Source: Dolomedes plantarius (lineage: Eukaryota > Arthropoda > Arachnida > Araneae > Dolomedidae). From it: DNA of 64,000 nt. The position numbers were made by a program, and so were the translations under genes. Below, piece after piece: positions 12,479 to 26,596 of this stretch; position 1 is the stretch's first letter, and the number at the start of each line of letters is the position of its first letter. The DNA lies in the NCBI GenBank assembly GCA_907164885.2, contig OU015503.1, positions 125,413,523-125,477,522 on the forward strand, read 5' to 3'. The notes below the pieces were generated by a model that saw nothing but the letters and a program-made list of their open reading frames with translations, was not told where the DNA came from and did not search any database.

Positions 12479-12783
12479 GAAAGGGTTAAACAGTTGGGAC
12501 GGCATCCAACGCGCTTGTAGAGTTGGGTGATAGGAAAGTGTATTCAAGAAATAGGAAATTTACTGAAAGGTTAAAGAAGTAGAGTTGTCATAGTCGCTGT
12601 TTAAATTGAGATCCAAAAAAAAATTCACATATAATAGTATTCTTAAGAAGAAAGTTTAAGTTAGACAGTTTTTTTTTTATTATATCTTTAGTAGGACAAC
12701 ACATAATTATATCAATTAAAAAAATATATAATGATGTTAAGTATCACATAGTAAAGAAAGAAAAATGGATCTAATGTTTGTCA

Positions 12784-13601
12784 TTATTCGTGGTGTAGTT
12801 TTAAGTTCTCTGGTGCATTATAATATCTCAATCTGCAAGCATGGACAATTTCAGAATCTCGTTTAGTGTGAAAGTTTGGTCTATCAATTTCATAATTAAC
12901 TTTTGACATTTGTTTTAGAATAGTGTAAGGTCCAGAATAGGGTGAGCTTAATTTTCTTGTATTAGGGTAGTGAAATTCTTCGAATAACACTAAATCTCCA
13001 ACATTAAATTTAGATTCTACAAAACGTGCATCATATTTTACTTTATTCCTATTATGGTAATTAATTGTCCTTTCTTTAGCTAATTTTCTCGCCTCATCTA
13101 CCTGAGGATAAAAATCTTGTTTTTTAACATGAGGTTCATAAGGTAATATTCCAAAAAGTAGGTAAGCTGGGGTCATTTGGGTGACTGAATGAGGCGTATG
13201 ATTGTATTCATTAATTACTTCATTTAATAGGGCTGTCCAAGGAGTTTTGCTTGTTGAGTTATGTACTTTGCACCTTAATCTAGTAATTATTGTTTGATTT
13301 ACCCTCTCTACCTTTCCATTCGTTTGTGGATGATGACTCGAGGTAAGTAATTGTTGCACATTGTTATGCTCTAAAAATCTTCTAAACTTTGAACATGTAA
13401 AAGCTGCATTTCTGTCGGTTAGCAATTTTTTTGGTGTTTGAATTTGGAATATTTGTTTTAAGCAATTCGTATAAGTTTCAGTAGTTACGCTTTTTGATGG
13501 AAAAGCCCAAATATAACGCGTTGCATGGTCAATTATCAAATGTAAATATTTCTTTTACCAATACCCATCTCAGTTTTATTAAGTTAATCATGAAATCGAT
13601 A
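12784..13601 (-). pseudogene. Gypsy-type integrase core (array copy 2)
   Basis: The translation is identical to copy 1 over 251 residues, with the same catalytic Asp and Glu positions and the same upstream frameshifts. It lies just beyond the piggyBac insertion, in the internal part of copy 2. The shared defects show that the copies descend from one already broken template. Confidence 0.88.
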
Positions 13602-15522
13602 AACCAAAATTAATTTTTCTTTTCTTATATCACATTTTGGTATGAATCCTCGCTGTAAAGTTCCCAAATATTCATCATTTGTATTTAATATCTTAAAACA
13701 TATTTCTCATTATAATATTATCTATCCTATTTATTGATTATTCTTCATTATTTCTTTTTCGAGAATTTTCTAGGGCGGATGAACCAAATATAACATACAA
13801 TGGTTTTTTAATTCTCCAATTGTGGTTTTTTGGCACCCTAAGTCATGTTATAAAGACGTTCCGTTTATATGAAATTCGTAAAACGCCTTTTAACTGTCGA
13901 ACTGAACCTCCAGAAATCTCCTTTACTTAAATTCGTAGAACAATTTACGAGGTTTCAACATCAAATGTAATATGTCAAAGTACTTAAATTATAAAATTTT
14001 CTTGATGTCTGAAAATTACTATGTTATCCCTGCAGATATTTTCCAAAACCAAAACCACAGGCATCATATGTTTAAATTTAAAAAGTCGCAAAAATTCTAG
14101 GTCAAATGAATCAAAACAAGTTTGGCTCTTTTCGTGATCGTGTTTACAAAACTAATGCTGAGCATTCAAATTTATTGCGGAGGCGACCTTCGAAATGTAA
14201 TATAACGGCGCTCGAAAACGGAAATGATTTACGTTATTTTTTTTTCTCCGCGACGATTCAGAACTGCGTGCTAAATTAGATACTTGTAACATTACTTTAC
14301 TCATTTAATATTTCAGTTTAACGTAACCAAGGATCATTAATTATCTTAAAACACTAAAATATTCATTATCAGAAAAAGAACATAGAAATATTATAAAATT
14401 ACACTAAAACACACACTTATAATAAATTTATCACATATAAGTCTCAAAAATTTCTTTAAATTCAAATATCTTATAATATGAAAAAATATACTCTTAAAAT
14501 TCCATCAAAATGCAAATCAAAATGAAACACTTTAAAATCAAAAACAAAATACACGTTTTAAACCAATGATTTTTACTTTCGTTTTACTCTTTATCGATTT
14601 ATTTTTTATCATAGGTACTTAATTAAATCAACAATTTGAAAATACTTTCACCGAAACACATTTATAATAAATTTTTATCAGTATCTATTAATATTAAAAT
14701 TTTTCACACTTAACAATAATTCGTAAATTTTAGCTTACCAATTGAAGTGGTTATTCACACCCTTACCATTATCCTTATTAATTTTCACCATTACATATCT
14801 TCATAATTTTAACATTTGCAGCTCGGTTCTGAATTTATCTTGGTGAAGTTCTTAGCTTAGCTAGTCATAAGGTGACAGTTTTTATTTCGAAATAGTCCTA
14901 GAACTCAGTATCCCAATAGGAGATGACACTAGATGACAGTCTCTCATAAAAGTGAATTTTCAGTCAATTAAATTCAAAACTTCGCACGTTGTATCCAACA
15001 GACTATTCCACTGCACACAGCATATGTTTTCGCAGAATTTCTCGGGATATTTTTATCCCCAGGTCAACGATTAGTGAAAATCGACGTTTCACATAATCTG
15101 AAAATATTTTTTCACGAAATCTCTGCCACGAAACTTCGGAAGTTCACATGATTCGACGACTGAAAAATATTCATATTGCAGTACACAAAACTAACACTGG
15201 TGGTCGACAACTCGTCGTTGAAAATCATTAATAGTAGGTAATCCACACTCCGAAGTCAGTGACATCATCTTGGCTTAATTTAATCCGGAAATGAAACTCC
15301 TCTTTGACACAAAAATTTAATTTTCAGATTCAATCAAAGTTCACTTCGTGGGAATCCACGGGATTTGTACGCGACACACACAGCACAATATTGTATTCGA
15401 GTAAAGTTATCAATGTCACATGGTAAGATAGGGGAGTTTTTTCTCCGTTGAAAAGTATTGATGGCGGCTCAACTCACTGTCTGTATCCGAGGGGAGGTAT
15501 TCCAGCCGACTTTAGTAACATG

Positions 15523-18500
15523 GGAGATTGACACTGGCCCAATAGATATCGAAATCTCCCATGTCACGGTGAGAAGAAGATATTAATACTACAATTCACT
15601 CCATATCAAAACGACGCACTCGGCTTCTTACGGAAAAGACTTTATTACGTCTATTCAAGTCAGTTACATGATCAAGAAAGCGTACATGTACGTGATCCCA
15701 AACCTTATATAAACTCATCTCGTCATGTGATCGTAGTAGGGTTTAATTGGTTAAAAGTTAAGAAAAGGCGTGACAAATGCGCTACAGCGTTTAATTTTCT
15801 GCCCACGCTACGCCAGTTTAGTTTTCATTTAAACAGGCAGCCATTTAATTTTTTCCACTAGAGGCCTTTTAGGACTTAGATTTGAAAACGAAAGTTAGCT
15901 CGTACGCCCAAGGGAATTTAGAATAATGTTAGATTTTAAAATGGAATTTAACGCGAATGCCCAAAGGGAATTACCTGTTTCAAGGAATTAAAAAAGGGTT
16001 TGTAATTTGGAATAGTAAAGTGAGGAATTAATAGTTTTTAAATGTTAAGATTGTTGAATTAAGAAATTACTAGTTTTTAATATTATAGAATATCCCCCCC
16101 GTCCGAGAAGAGGCTGACCTACAATGCCTGCATTGGAGGGCAGACTCACTCAGATGAGTGAGAAGAATGGGCATTAAAAAATTTGGAATAAGTTAACGTA
16201 TCAAGTTCAATTAAAGTTAAATTGCAAAAAAAAATTTTTAAAGATCACGTGATGAGCTGACCTAGCAACATTATCAAATTTACTGAAAAATATATATAAA
16301 ATCACTAAAAAGAAGGACACATAATATTAAATTGAAGATTCTACATAAGTATGTATTTGAAACCTGTTGAATAGGGACGTCTCCCCACACAAAATCTCAA
16401 AAAAAAAAATCAATTAACATAACCAAAAATTTGTAAACTACCAAAAATTTTCAGTATAAACATACATTTTATACAATATCTACCATCATCTCGATTTGAA
16501 TAATACAAAATAACAAAACATAGTAATAAAAATATTAAAACAAACAAAAATTAAGTAACTGAAGTTGAAAATTAACAAGTTGAAAATTTCAAAAATTCTT
16601 CCTCAACGTTCACTACTATGGAGTGAGTCCAAAAAAAAAAAATCTTTATTTACTTAGCTTGTAATGAATTGCAACATTTTTAGTCCTGTCACAGTCATTA
16701 GTATGTTGAGGAAAATACACCAATTAAAAAAATCACAGTCCTTGTGTTGCTGTTTCTTATTTCTGCTTCACCAACGTAGAATACATAAAACATAACATTA
16801 TTTTGGTTTGTTTACATATAAAGAAAATTAGTTCTTTAGTTACATAATAAAAATCACAGTTTATAATAAAAATCACACTTTCAATAAAAATCACAAGATT
16901 TAATGAAATCACACTTCAAATATATCAATTGTATATAAAAATTACAAAACATATCACTCATTATCTAGTTTTCGTATCTTTATTTATCTCATTATTTTTT
17001 TCTTAATATCTCGTATCTCCTTTATTTCAATATTACTTATTATCAAAAAAATTCTCTTTTCAATATCCTTATATTTCTTATTACTCTCATTTCAATATTC
17101 ATTTGTTATTCCTACAATTTTTATTCATTCCAAAATGCTATCCAATATTCTTTAGTTATACTTATTCATATTTATTCTAACTTTATTTATTTATAACTTT
17201 ATTTATTCTCAATACTTTTCACTTTATTTTCAAATTATTTATTTACTATTCATTTGTGTACACTTATTTTAATTCTACGTGGATATCCAATTTTTTGTGT
17301 TGAAGGTACCTTGTTGTATGTGTGTTACTCAAACTCTTAGTTTCAATTTTTTTAATTCTACCTCTAAGCAGTGAGGGTTGTGTTTATGTTTGTGTAACAA
17401 ATGGGTTTTCTTTCTCCATATTGTTCTCTGACTAATAAGGCGGAAGAGTCTTTTAGCCGTACAGTGGACTAACCGTAAATCTCCGACAGAATATGACTGC
17501 GTTGAAAAACAGCATCTTGTATAGTACAAAGATTGAGAAAAAGGAAAAGGTGCAGTTGTCATACCTGTGGGAGTATAATATATAGAAATGGGAGGACAAA
17601 AGGAGTGGCCATCCCAGCCCTGTTTTAGTCATTACTCAAGCATATGATCTTCAGCACTTTAAGTGATTGAGTTGATGAATTAAAAACAAATAGTAAAAAA
17701 AATTAATAAGATCTTAAACAGTTGGGACGGCATCCAACGCGCTTGTAGAGTTGGGTGATAGGAAAGTGTATTCAAGAAATAGGAAATTTACTGAAAGGTT
17801 AAAGAAGTAGAGTTGTCATAGTCGCTGTTTAAATTGAGATCCAAAAAAAAATTCACATATAATAGTATTCTTAAGAAGAAAGTTTAAGTTAGACAGTTTT
17901 TTTTTATTATATCTTTAGTAGGACAACACATAATTATATCAATTAAAAAAATATATAATGATGTTAAGTATCACATAGTAAAGAAAGAAAAATGGATCTA
18001 ATGTTTGTCATTATTCGTGGTGTAGTTTTAAGTTCTCTGGTGCATTATAATATCTCAATCTGCAAGCATGGACAATTTCAGAATCTCGTTTAGTGTGAAA
18101 GTTTGGTCTATCAATTTCATAATTAACTTTTGACATTTGTTTTAGAATAGTGTAAGGTCCAGAATAGGGTGAGCTTAATTTTCTTGTATTAGGGTAGTGA
18201 AATTCTTCGAATAACACTAAATCTCCAACATTAAATTTAGATTCTACAAAACGTGCATCATATTTTACTTTATTCCTATTATGGTAATTAATTGTCCTTT
18301 CTTTAGCTAATTTTCTCGCCTCATCTACCTGAGGATAAAAATCTTGTTTTTTAACATGAGGTTCATAAGGTAATATTCCAAAAAGTAGGTAAGCTGGGGT
18401 CATTTGGGTGACTGAATGAGGCGTATGATTGTATTCATTAATTACTTCATTTAATAGGGCTGTCCAAGGAGTTTTGCTTGTTGAGTTATGTACTTTGCAC

Positions 18501-20749
18501 CTTAATCTAGTAATTATTGTTTGATTTACCCTCTCTACCTTTCCATTCGTTTGTGGATGATGACTCGAGGTAAGTAATTGTTGCACATTGTTATGCTCTA
18601 AAAATCTTCTAAACTTTGAACATGTAAAAGCTGCATTTCTGTCGGTTAGCAATTTTTTTGGTGTTTGAATTTGGAATATTTGTTTTAAGCAATTCGTATA
18701 AGTTTCAGTAGTTACGCTTTTTGATGGAAAAGCCCAAATATAACGCGTTGCATGGTCAATTATCAAATGTAAATATTTCTTTTACCAATACCCATCTCAG
18801 TTTTATTAAGTTAATCATGAAATCGATAAACCAAAATTAATTTTTCTTTTCTTATATCACATTTTGGTATGAATCCTCGCTGTAAAGTTCCCAAATATTC
18901 ATCATTTGTATTTAATATCTTAAAACATATTTCTCATTATAATATTATCTATCCTATTTATTGATTATTCTTCATTATTTCTTTTTCGAGAATTTTCTAG
19001 GGCGGATGAACCAAATATAACATACAATGGTTTTTTAATTCTCCAATTGTGGTTTTTTGGCACCCTAAGTCATGTTATAAAGACGTTCCGTTTATATGAA
19101 ATTCGTAAAACGCCTTTTAACTGTCGAACTGAACCTCCAGAAATCTCCTTTACTTAAATTCGTAGAACAATTTACGAGGTTTCAACATCAAATGTAATAT
19201 GTCAAAGTACTTAAATTATAAAATTTTCTTGATGTCTGAAAATTACTATGTTATCCCTGCAGATATTTTCCAAAACCAAAACCACAGGCATCATATGTTT
19301 AAATTTAAAAAGTCGCAAAAATTCTAGGTCAAATGAATCTAAACAAGTTTGGCTCTTTTCGTGATCGTGTTTACAAAACTAATGCTGAGCATTCAAATTT
19401 ATTGCGGAGGCGACCTTCGAAATGTAATATAACGGCGCTCGAAAACGGAAATGATTTACGTTATTTTTTTTTCTCCGCGACGATTCAGAACTGCGTGCTA
19501 AATTAGATACTTGTAACATTACTTTACTCATTTAATATTTCAGTTTAACGTAACCAAGGATCATTAATTATCTTAAAACACTAAAATATTCATTATCAGA
19601 AAAAGAACATAGAAATATTATAAAATTACACTAAAACACACACTTATAATAAATTTATCACATATAAGTCTCAAAAATTTCTTTAAATTCAAATATCTTA
19701 TAATATGAAAAAATATACTCTTAAAATTCCATCAAAATGCAAATCAAAATGAAACACTTTAAAATAAAAAACAAAATACACGTTTTAAACCAATGATTTT
19801 TACTTTCGTTTTACTCTTTATCGATTTATTTTTTATCATAGGTACTTAATTAAATCAACAATTTGAAAATACTTTCACCGAAACACATTTATAATAAATT
19901 TTTATCAGTATCTATTAATATTAAAATTTTTCACACTTAACAATAATTCGTAAATTTTAGCTTACCAATTGAAGTGGTTATTCACACCCTTACCATTATC
20001 CTTATTAATTTTCACCATTACATATCTTCATAATTTTAACATTTGCAGCTCGGTTCTGAATTTATCTTGGTGAAGTTCTTAGCTTAGCTAGTCATAAGGT
20101 GACAGTTTTTATTTCGAAATAGTCCTAGAACTCAGTATCCCAATAGGAGATGACACTAGATGACAGTCTCTCATAAAAGTGAATTTTCAGTCAATTAAAT
20201 TCAAAACTTCGCACGTTGTATCCAACAGACTATTCCACTGCACACAGCATATGTTTTCGCAGAATTTCTCGGGATATTTTTATCCCCAGGTCAACGATTA
20301 GTGAAAATCGACGTTTCACATAATCTGAAAATATTTTTTCACGAAATCTCTGCCACGAAACTTCGGAAGTTCACATGATTCGACGACTGAAAAATATTCA
20401 TATTGCAGTACACAAAACTAACACTGGTGGTCGACAACTCGTCGTTGAAAATCATTAATAGTAGGTAATCCACACTCCGAAGTCAGTGACATCATCTTGG
20501 CTTAATTTAATCCGGAAATGAAACTCCTCTTTGACACAAAAATTTAATTTTCAGATTCAATCAAAGTTCACTTCGTGGGAATCCACGGGATTTGTACGCG
20601 ACACACACAGCACAATATTGTATTCGAGTAAAGTTATCAATGTCACATGGTAAGATAGGGGAGTTTTTTCTCCGTTGAAAAGTATTGATGGCGGCTCAAC
20701 TCACTGTCTGTATCCGAGGGGAGGTATTCCAGCCGACTTTAGTAACATG
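15523..20749 (-). repeat. Tandem array, copy 3
   Basis: Uninterrupted 5,227-bp copy with the same order of parts: LTR-like end, integrase core at 18011-18828 on the minus strand and the 77-codon frame at 17329-17562. It carries the empty piggyBac site (an unduplicated TTAA followed by ACAG) near 17716. I saw no differences from copy 4 in the stretches I compared. Confidence 0.97.
18011..18828 (-). pseudogene. Gypsy-type integrase core (array copy 3)
   Basis: The 251-residue translation matches copies 1, 2 and 4, with the same first-Asp-strand frameshift upstream. There are no neighbouring pol domains. Confidence 0.88.
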
Positions 20750-23700
20750 GGAGATTGACACTGGCCCAATAGATATCGAAATCTCCCATGTCACGGTGAG
20801 AAGAAGATATTAATACTACAATTCACTCCATATCAAAACGACGCACTCGGCTTCTTACGGAAAAGACTTTATTACGTCTATTCAAGTCAGTTACATGATC
20901 AAGAAAGCGTACATGTACGTGATCCCAAACCTTATATAAACTCATCTCGTCATGTGATCGTAGTAGGGTTTAATTGGTTAAAAGTTAAGAAAAGGCGTGA
21001 CAAATGCGCTACAGCGTTTAATTTTCTGCCCACGCTACGCCAGTTTAGTTTTCATTTAAACAGGCAGCCATTTAATTTTTTCCACTAGAGGCCTTTTAGG
21101 ACTTAGATTTGAAAACGAAAGTTAGCTCGTACGCCCAAGGGAATTTAGAATAATGTTAGATTTTAAAATGGAATTTAACGCGAATGCCCAAAGGGAATTA
21201 CCTGTTTCAAGGAATTAAAAAAGGGTTTGTAATTTGGAATAGTAAAGTGAGGAATTAATAGTTTTTAAATGTTAAGATTGTTGAATTAAGAAATTACTAG
21301 TTTTTAATATTATAGAATATCCCCCCCGTCCGAGAAGAGGCTGACCTACAATGCCTGCATTGGAGGGCAGACTCACTCAGATGAGTGAGAAGAATGGGCA
21401 TTAAAAAATTTGGAATAAGTTAACGTATCAAGTTCAATTAAAGTTAAATTGCAAAAAAAAATTTTTAAAGATCACGTGATGAGCTGACCTAGCAACATTA
21501 TCAAATTTACTGAAAAATATATATAAAATCACTAAAAAGAAGGACACATAATATTAAATTGAAGATTCTACATAAGTATGTATTTGAAACCTGTTGAATA
21601 GGGACGTCTCCCCACACAAAATCTCAAAAAAAAAAATCAATTAACATAACCAAAAATTTGTAAACTACCAAAAATTTTCAGTATAAACATACATTTTATA
21701 CAATATCTACCATCATCTCGATTTGAATAATACAAAATAACAAAACATAGTAATAAAAATATTAAAACAAACAAAAATTAAGTAACTGAAGTTGAAAATT
21801 AACAAGTTGAAAATTTCAAAAATTCTTCCTCAACGTTCACTACTATGGAGTGAGTCCAAAAAAAAAAAATCTTTATTTACTTAGCTTGTAATGAATTGCA
21901 ACATTTTTAGTCCTGTCACAGTCATTAGTATGTTGAGGAAAATACACCAATTAAAAAAATCACAGTCCTTGTGTTGCTGTTTCTTATTTCTGCTTCACCA
22001 ACGTAGAATACATAAAACATAACATTATTTTGGTTTGTTTACATATAAAGAAAATTAGTTCTTTAGTTACATAATAAAAATCACAGTTTATAATAAAAAT
22101 CACACTTTCAATAAAAATCACAAGATTTAATGAAATCACACTTCAAATATATCAATTGTATATAAAAATTACAAAACATATCACTCATTATCTAGTTTTC
22201 GTATCTTTATTTATCTCATTATTTTTTTCTTAATATCTCGTATCTCCTTTATTTCAATATTACTTATTATCAAAAAAATTCTCTTTTCAATATCCTTATA
22301 TTTCTTATTACTCTCATTTCAATATTCATTTGTTATTCCTACAATTTTTATTCATTCCAAAATGCTATCCAATATTCTTTAGTTATACTTATTCATATTT
22401 ATTCTAACTTTATTTATTTATAACTTTATTTATTCTCAATACTTTTCACTTTATTTTCAAATTATTTATTTACTATTCATTTGTGTACACTTATTTTAAT
22501 TCTACGTGGATATCCAATTTTTTGTGTTGAAGGTACCTTGTTGTATGTGTGTTACTCAAACTCTTAGTTTCAATTTTTTTAATTCTACCTCTAAGCAGTG
22601 AGGGTTGTGTTTATGTTTGTGTAACAAATGGGTTTTCTTTCTCCATATTGTTCTCTGACTAATAAGGCGGAAGAGTCTTTTAGCCGTACAGTGGACTAAC
22701 CGTAAATCTCCGACAGAATATGACTGCGTTGAAAAACAGCATCTTGTATAGTACAAAGATTGAGAAAAAGGAAAAGGTGCAGTTGTCATACCTGTGGGAG
22801 TATAATATATAGAAATGGGAGGACAAAAGGAGTGGCCATCCCAGCCCTGTTTTAGTCATTACTCAAGCATATGATCTTCAGCACTTTAAGTGATTGAGTT
22901 GATGAATTAAAAACAAATAGTAAAAAAAATTAATAAGATCTTAAACAGTTGGGACGGCATCCAACGCGCTTGTAGAGTTGGGTGATAGGAAAGTGTATTC
23001 AAGAAATAGGAAATTTACTGAAAGGTTAAAGAAGTAGAGTTGTCATAGTCGCTGTTTAAATTGAGATCCAAAAAAAAATTCACATATAATAGTATTCTTA
23101 AGAAGAAAGTTTAAGTTAGACAGTTTTTTTTTATTATATCTTTAGTAGGACAACACATAATTATATCAATTAAAAAAATATATAATGATGTTAAGTATCA
23201 CATAGTAAAGAAAGAAAAATGGATCTAATGTTTGTCATTATTCGTGGTGTAGTTTTAAGTTCTCTGGTGCATTATAATATCTCAATCTGCAAGCATGGAC
23301 AATTTCAGAATCTCGTTTAGTGTGAAAGTTTGGTCTATCAATTTCATAATTAACTTTTGACATTTGTTTTAGAATAGTGTAAGGTCCAGAATAGGGTGAG
23401 CTTAATTTTCTTGTATTAGGGTAGTGAAATTCTTCGAATAACACTAAATCTCCAACATTAAATTTAGATTCTACAAAACGTGCATCATATTTTACTTTAT
23501 TCCTATTATGGTAATTAATTGTCCTTTCTTTAGCTAATTTTCTCGCCTCATCTACCTGAGGATAAAAATCTTGTTTTTTAACATGAGGTTCATAAGGTAA
23601 TATTCCAAAAAGTAGGTAAGCTGGGGTCATTTGGGTGACTGAATGAGGCGTATGATTGTATTCATTAATTACTTCATTTAATAGGGCTGTCCAAGGAGTT

Positions 23701-25976
23701 TTGCTTGTTGAGTTATGTACTTTGCACCTTAATCTAGTAATTATTGTTTGATTTACCCTCTCTACCTTTCCATTCGTTTGTGGATGATGACTCGAGGTAA
23801 GTAATTGTTGCACATTGTTATGCTCTAAAAATCTTCTAAACTTTGAACATGTAAAAGCTGCATTTCTGTCGGTTAGCAATTTTTTTGGTGTTTGAATTTG
23901 GAATATTTGTTTTAAGCAATTCGTATAAGTTTCAGTAGTTACGCTTTTTGATGGAAAAGCCCAAATATAACGCGTTGCATGGTCAATTATCAAATGTAAA
24001 TATTTCTTTTACCAATACCCATCTCAGTTTTATTAAGTTAATCATGAAATCGATAAACCAAAATTAATTTTTCTTTTCTTATATCACATTTTGGTATGAA
24101 TCCTCGCTGTAAAGTTCCCAAATATTCATCATTTGTATTTAATATCTTAAAACATATTTCTCATTATAATATTATCTATCCTATTTATTGATTATTCTTC
24201 ATTATTTCTTTTTCGAGAATTTTCTAGGGCGGATGAACCAAATATAACATACAATGGTTTTTTAATTCTCCAATTGTGGTTTTTTGGCACCCTAAGTCAT
24301 GTTATAAAGACGTTCCGTTTATATGAAATTCGTAAAACGCCTTTTAACTGTCGAACTGAACCTCCAGAAATCTCCTTTACTTAAATTCGTAGAACAATTT
24401 ACGAGGTTTCAACATCAAATGTAATATGTCAAAGTACTTAAATTATAAAATTTTCTTGATGTCTGAAAATTACTATGTTATCCCTGCAGATATTTTCCAA
24501 AACCAAAACCACAGGCATCATATGTTTAAATTTAAAAAGTCGCAAAAATTCTAGGTCAAATGAATCTAAACAAGTTTGGCTCTTTTCGTGATCGTGTTTA
24601 CAAAACTAATGCTGAGCATTCAAATTTATTGCGGAGGCGACCTTCGAAATGTAATATAACGGCGCTCGAAAACGGAAATGATTTACGTTATTTTTTTTTC
24701 TCCGCGACGATTCAGAACTGCGTGCTAAATTAGATACTTGTAACATTACTTTACTCATTTAATATTTCAGTTTAACGTAACCAAGGATCATTAATTATCT
24801 TAAAACACTAAAATATTCATTATCAGAAAAAGAACATAGAAATATTATAAAATTACACTAAAACACACACTTATAATAAATTTATCACATATAAGTCTCA
24901 AAAATTTCTTTAAATTCAAATATCTTATAATATGAAAAAATATACTCTTAAAATTCCATCAAAATGCAAATCAAAATGAAACACTTTAAAATAAAAAACA
25001 AAATACACGTTTTAAACCAATGATTTTTACTTTCGTTTTACTCTTTATCGATTTATTTTTTATCATAGGTACTTAATTAAATCAACAATTTGAAAATACT
25101 TTCACCGAAACACATTTATAATAAATTTTTATCAGTATCTATTAATATTAAAATTTTTCACACTTAACAATAATTCGTAAATTTTAGCTTACCAATTGAA
25201 GTGGTTATTCACACCCTTACCATTATCCTTATTAATTTTCACCATTACATATCTTCATAATTTTAACATTTGCAGCTCGGTTCTGAATTTATCTTGGTGA
25301 AGTTCTTAGCTTAGCTAGTCATAAGGTGACAGTTTTTATTTCGAAATAGTCCTAGAACTCAGTATCCCAATAGGAGATGACACTAGATGACAGTCTCTCA
25401 TAAAAGTGAATTTTCAGTCAATTAAATTCAAAACTTCGCACGTTGTATCCAACAGACTATTCCACTGCACACAGCATATGTTTTCGCAGAATTTCTCGGG
25501 ATATTTTTATCCCCAGGTCAACGATTAGTGAAAATCGACGTTTCACATAATCTGAAAATATTTTTTCACGAAATCTCTGCCACGAAACTTCGGAAGTTCA
25601 CATGATTCGACGACTGAAAAATATTCATATTGCAGTACACAAAACTAACACTGGTGGTCGACAACTCGTCGTTGAAAATCATTAATAGTAGGTAATCCAC
25701 ACTCCGAAGTCAGTGACATCATCTTGGCTTAATTTAATCCGGAAATGAAACTCCTCTTTGACACAAAAATTTAATTTTCAGATTCAATCAAAGTTCACTT
25801 CGTGGGAATCCACGGGATTTGTACGCGACACACACAGCACAATATTGTATTCGAGTAAAGTTATCAATGTCACATGGTAAGATAGGGGAGTTTTTTCTCC
25901 GTTGAAAAGTATTGATGGCGGCTCAACTCACTGTCTGTATCCGAGGGGAGGTATTCCAGCCGACTTTAGTAACATG
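20750..25976 (-). repeat. Tandem array, copy 4
   Basis: Uninterrupted 5,227-bp copy, with the integrase core at 23238-24055 and the 77-codon frame at 22556-22789, both on the minus strand. It is followed directly, with no spacer, by a fifth copy that stops after about 559 bp. Confidence 0.97.
23238..24055 (-). pseudogene. Gypsy-type integrase core (array copy 4)
   Basis: Again the 251-residue translation is identical, with the same upstream frameshifts. Amino-acid identity among the four copies reflects recent DNA duplication and is not by itself evidence of selection. Confidence 0.88.
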
Positions 25977-26535
25977 GGAGATTGACACTGGCCCAATAGA
26001 TATCGAAATCTCCCATGTCACGGTGAGAAGAAGATATTAATACTACAATTCACTCCATATCAAAACGACGCACTCGGCTTCTTACGGAAAAGACTTTATT
26101 ACGTCTATTCAAGTCAGTTACATGATCAAGAAAGCGTACATGTACGTGATCCCAAACCTTATATAAACTCATCTCGTCATGTGATCGTAGTAGGGTTTAA
26201 TTGGTTAAAAGTTAAGAAAAGGCGTGACAAATGCGCTACAGCGTTTAATTTTCTGCCCACGCTACGCCAGTTTAGTTTTCATTTAAACAGGCAGCCATTT
26301 AATTTTTTCCACTAGAGGCCTTTTAGGACTTAGATTTGAAAACGAAAGTTAGCTCGTACGCCCAAGGGAATTTAGAATAATGTTAGATTTTAAAATGGAA
26401 TTTAACGCGAATGCCCAAAGGGAATTACCTGTTTCAAGGAATTAAAAAAGGGTTTGTAATTTGGAATAGTAAAGTGAGGAATTAATAGTTTTTAAATGTT
26501 AAGATTGTTGAATTAAGAAATTACTAGTTTTTAAT
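25977..26535 (-). repeat. Tandem array, partial copy 5 (array edge)
   Basis: This matches the first 559 bp of the unit, including the LTR-like TATA and AATAAA signals, and then diverges abruptly after TTTTTAAT. Full copies continue with ATTATAGAATATCCCC, whereas here a long TA microsatellite begins. It is the right-hand boundary of the array. Confidence 0.95.
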
Positions 26536-26536
26536 G

Positions 26537-26538
<2 letters not shown>

Positions 26539-26594
<56 letters not shown>
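26539..26594. repeat. (TA)28 microsatellite at the array boundary
   Basis: An uninterrupted TA dinucleotide run of about 56 bp begins four bases after the array sequence stops. It forms the junction between the array and unrelated downstream DNA. Confidence 0.98.

Positions 26595-26596
<2 letters not shown>

Larger units (their letters stand above)
7423..12485 (-). mobile_element. piggyBac-family element inserted in array copy 2
   Basis: The insertion is bounded by TTAA on both sides (7419-7422 and 12486-12489), while the other array copies have a single TTAA at this site. The termini are inverted: CCCTTTCACCGGC at the left and, read inward from the right, CCCTTTCAACGGC, one mismatch in 13. 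TTAA duplication and CCC-starting termini are diagnostic of piggyBac. The 5,063 bp contain only the C-terminal part of a transposase on the minus strand, plus AT-rich filler, internal repeats and tRNA-like pieces. It is therefore non-autonomous and was probably mobilised in trans. Confidence 0.95.
5228..15522 (-). repeat. Tandem array, copy 2, interrupted by piggyBac
   Basis: This is the same unit as copy 1 but enlarged by a 5,063-bp insertion at 7423-12485 plus a 4-bp TTAA duplication. Outside the insertion it matches the other copies almost base for base. Private differences are an A at 14113 and a C at 14539, plus a T run near 12670 that is one base longer. The insertion is absent from copies 1, 3 and 4 at the same internal position, so it either followed the amplification or was never copied with it. 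Confidence 0.96.

Noticed and set aside
5228..15522. Copy 2 as two divergent units
   Set aside because: The extra 5,067 bp is fully explained by one insertion with TTAA duplication.
1..26535. CRISPR-like or classical short satellite array
   Set aside because: The unit is 5.2 kb, contains an integrase gene and LTR-like signals, and the sequence is eukaryotic.
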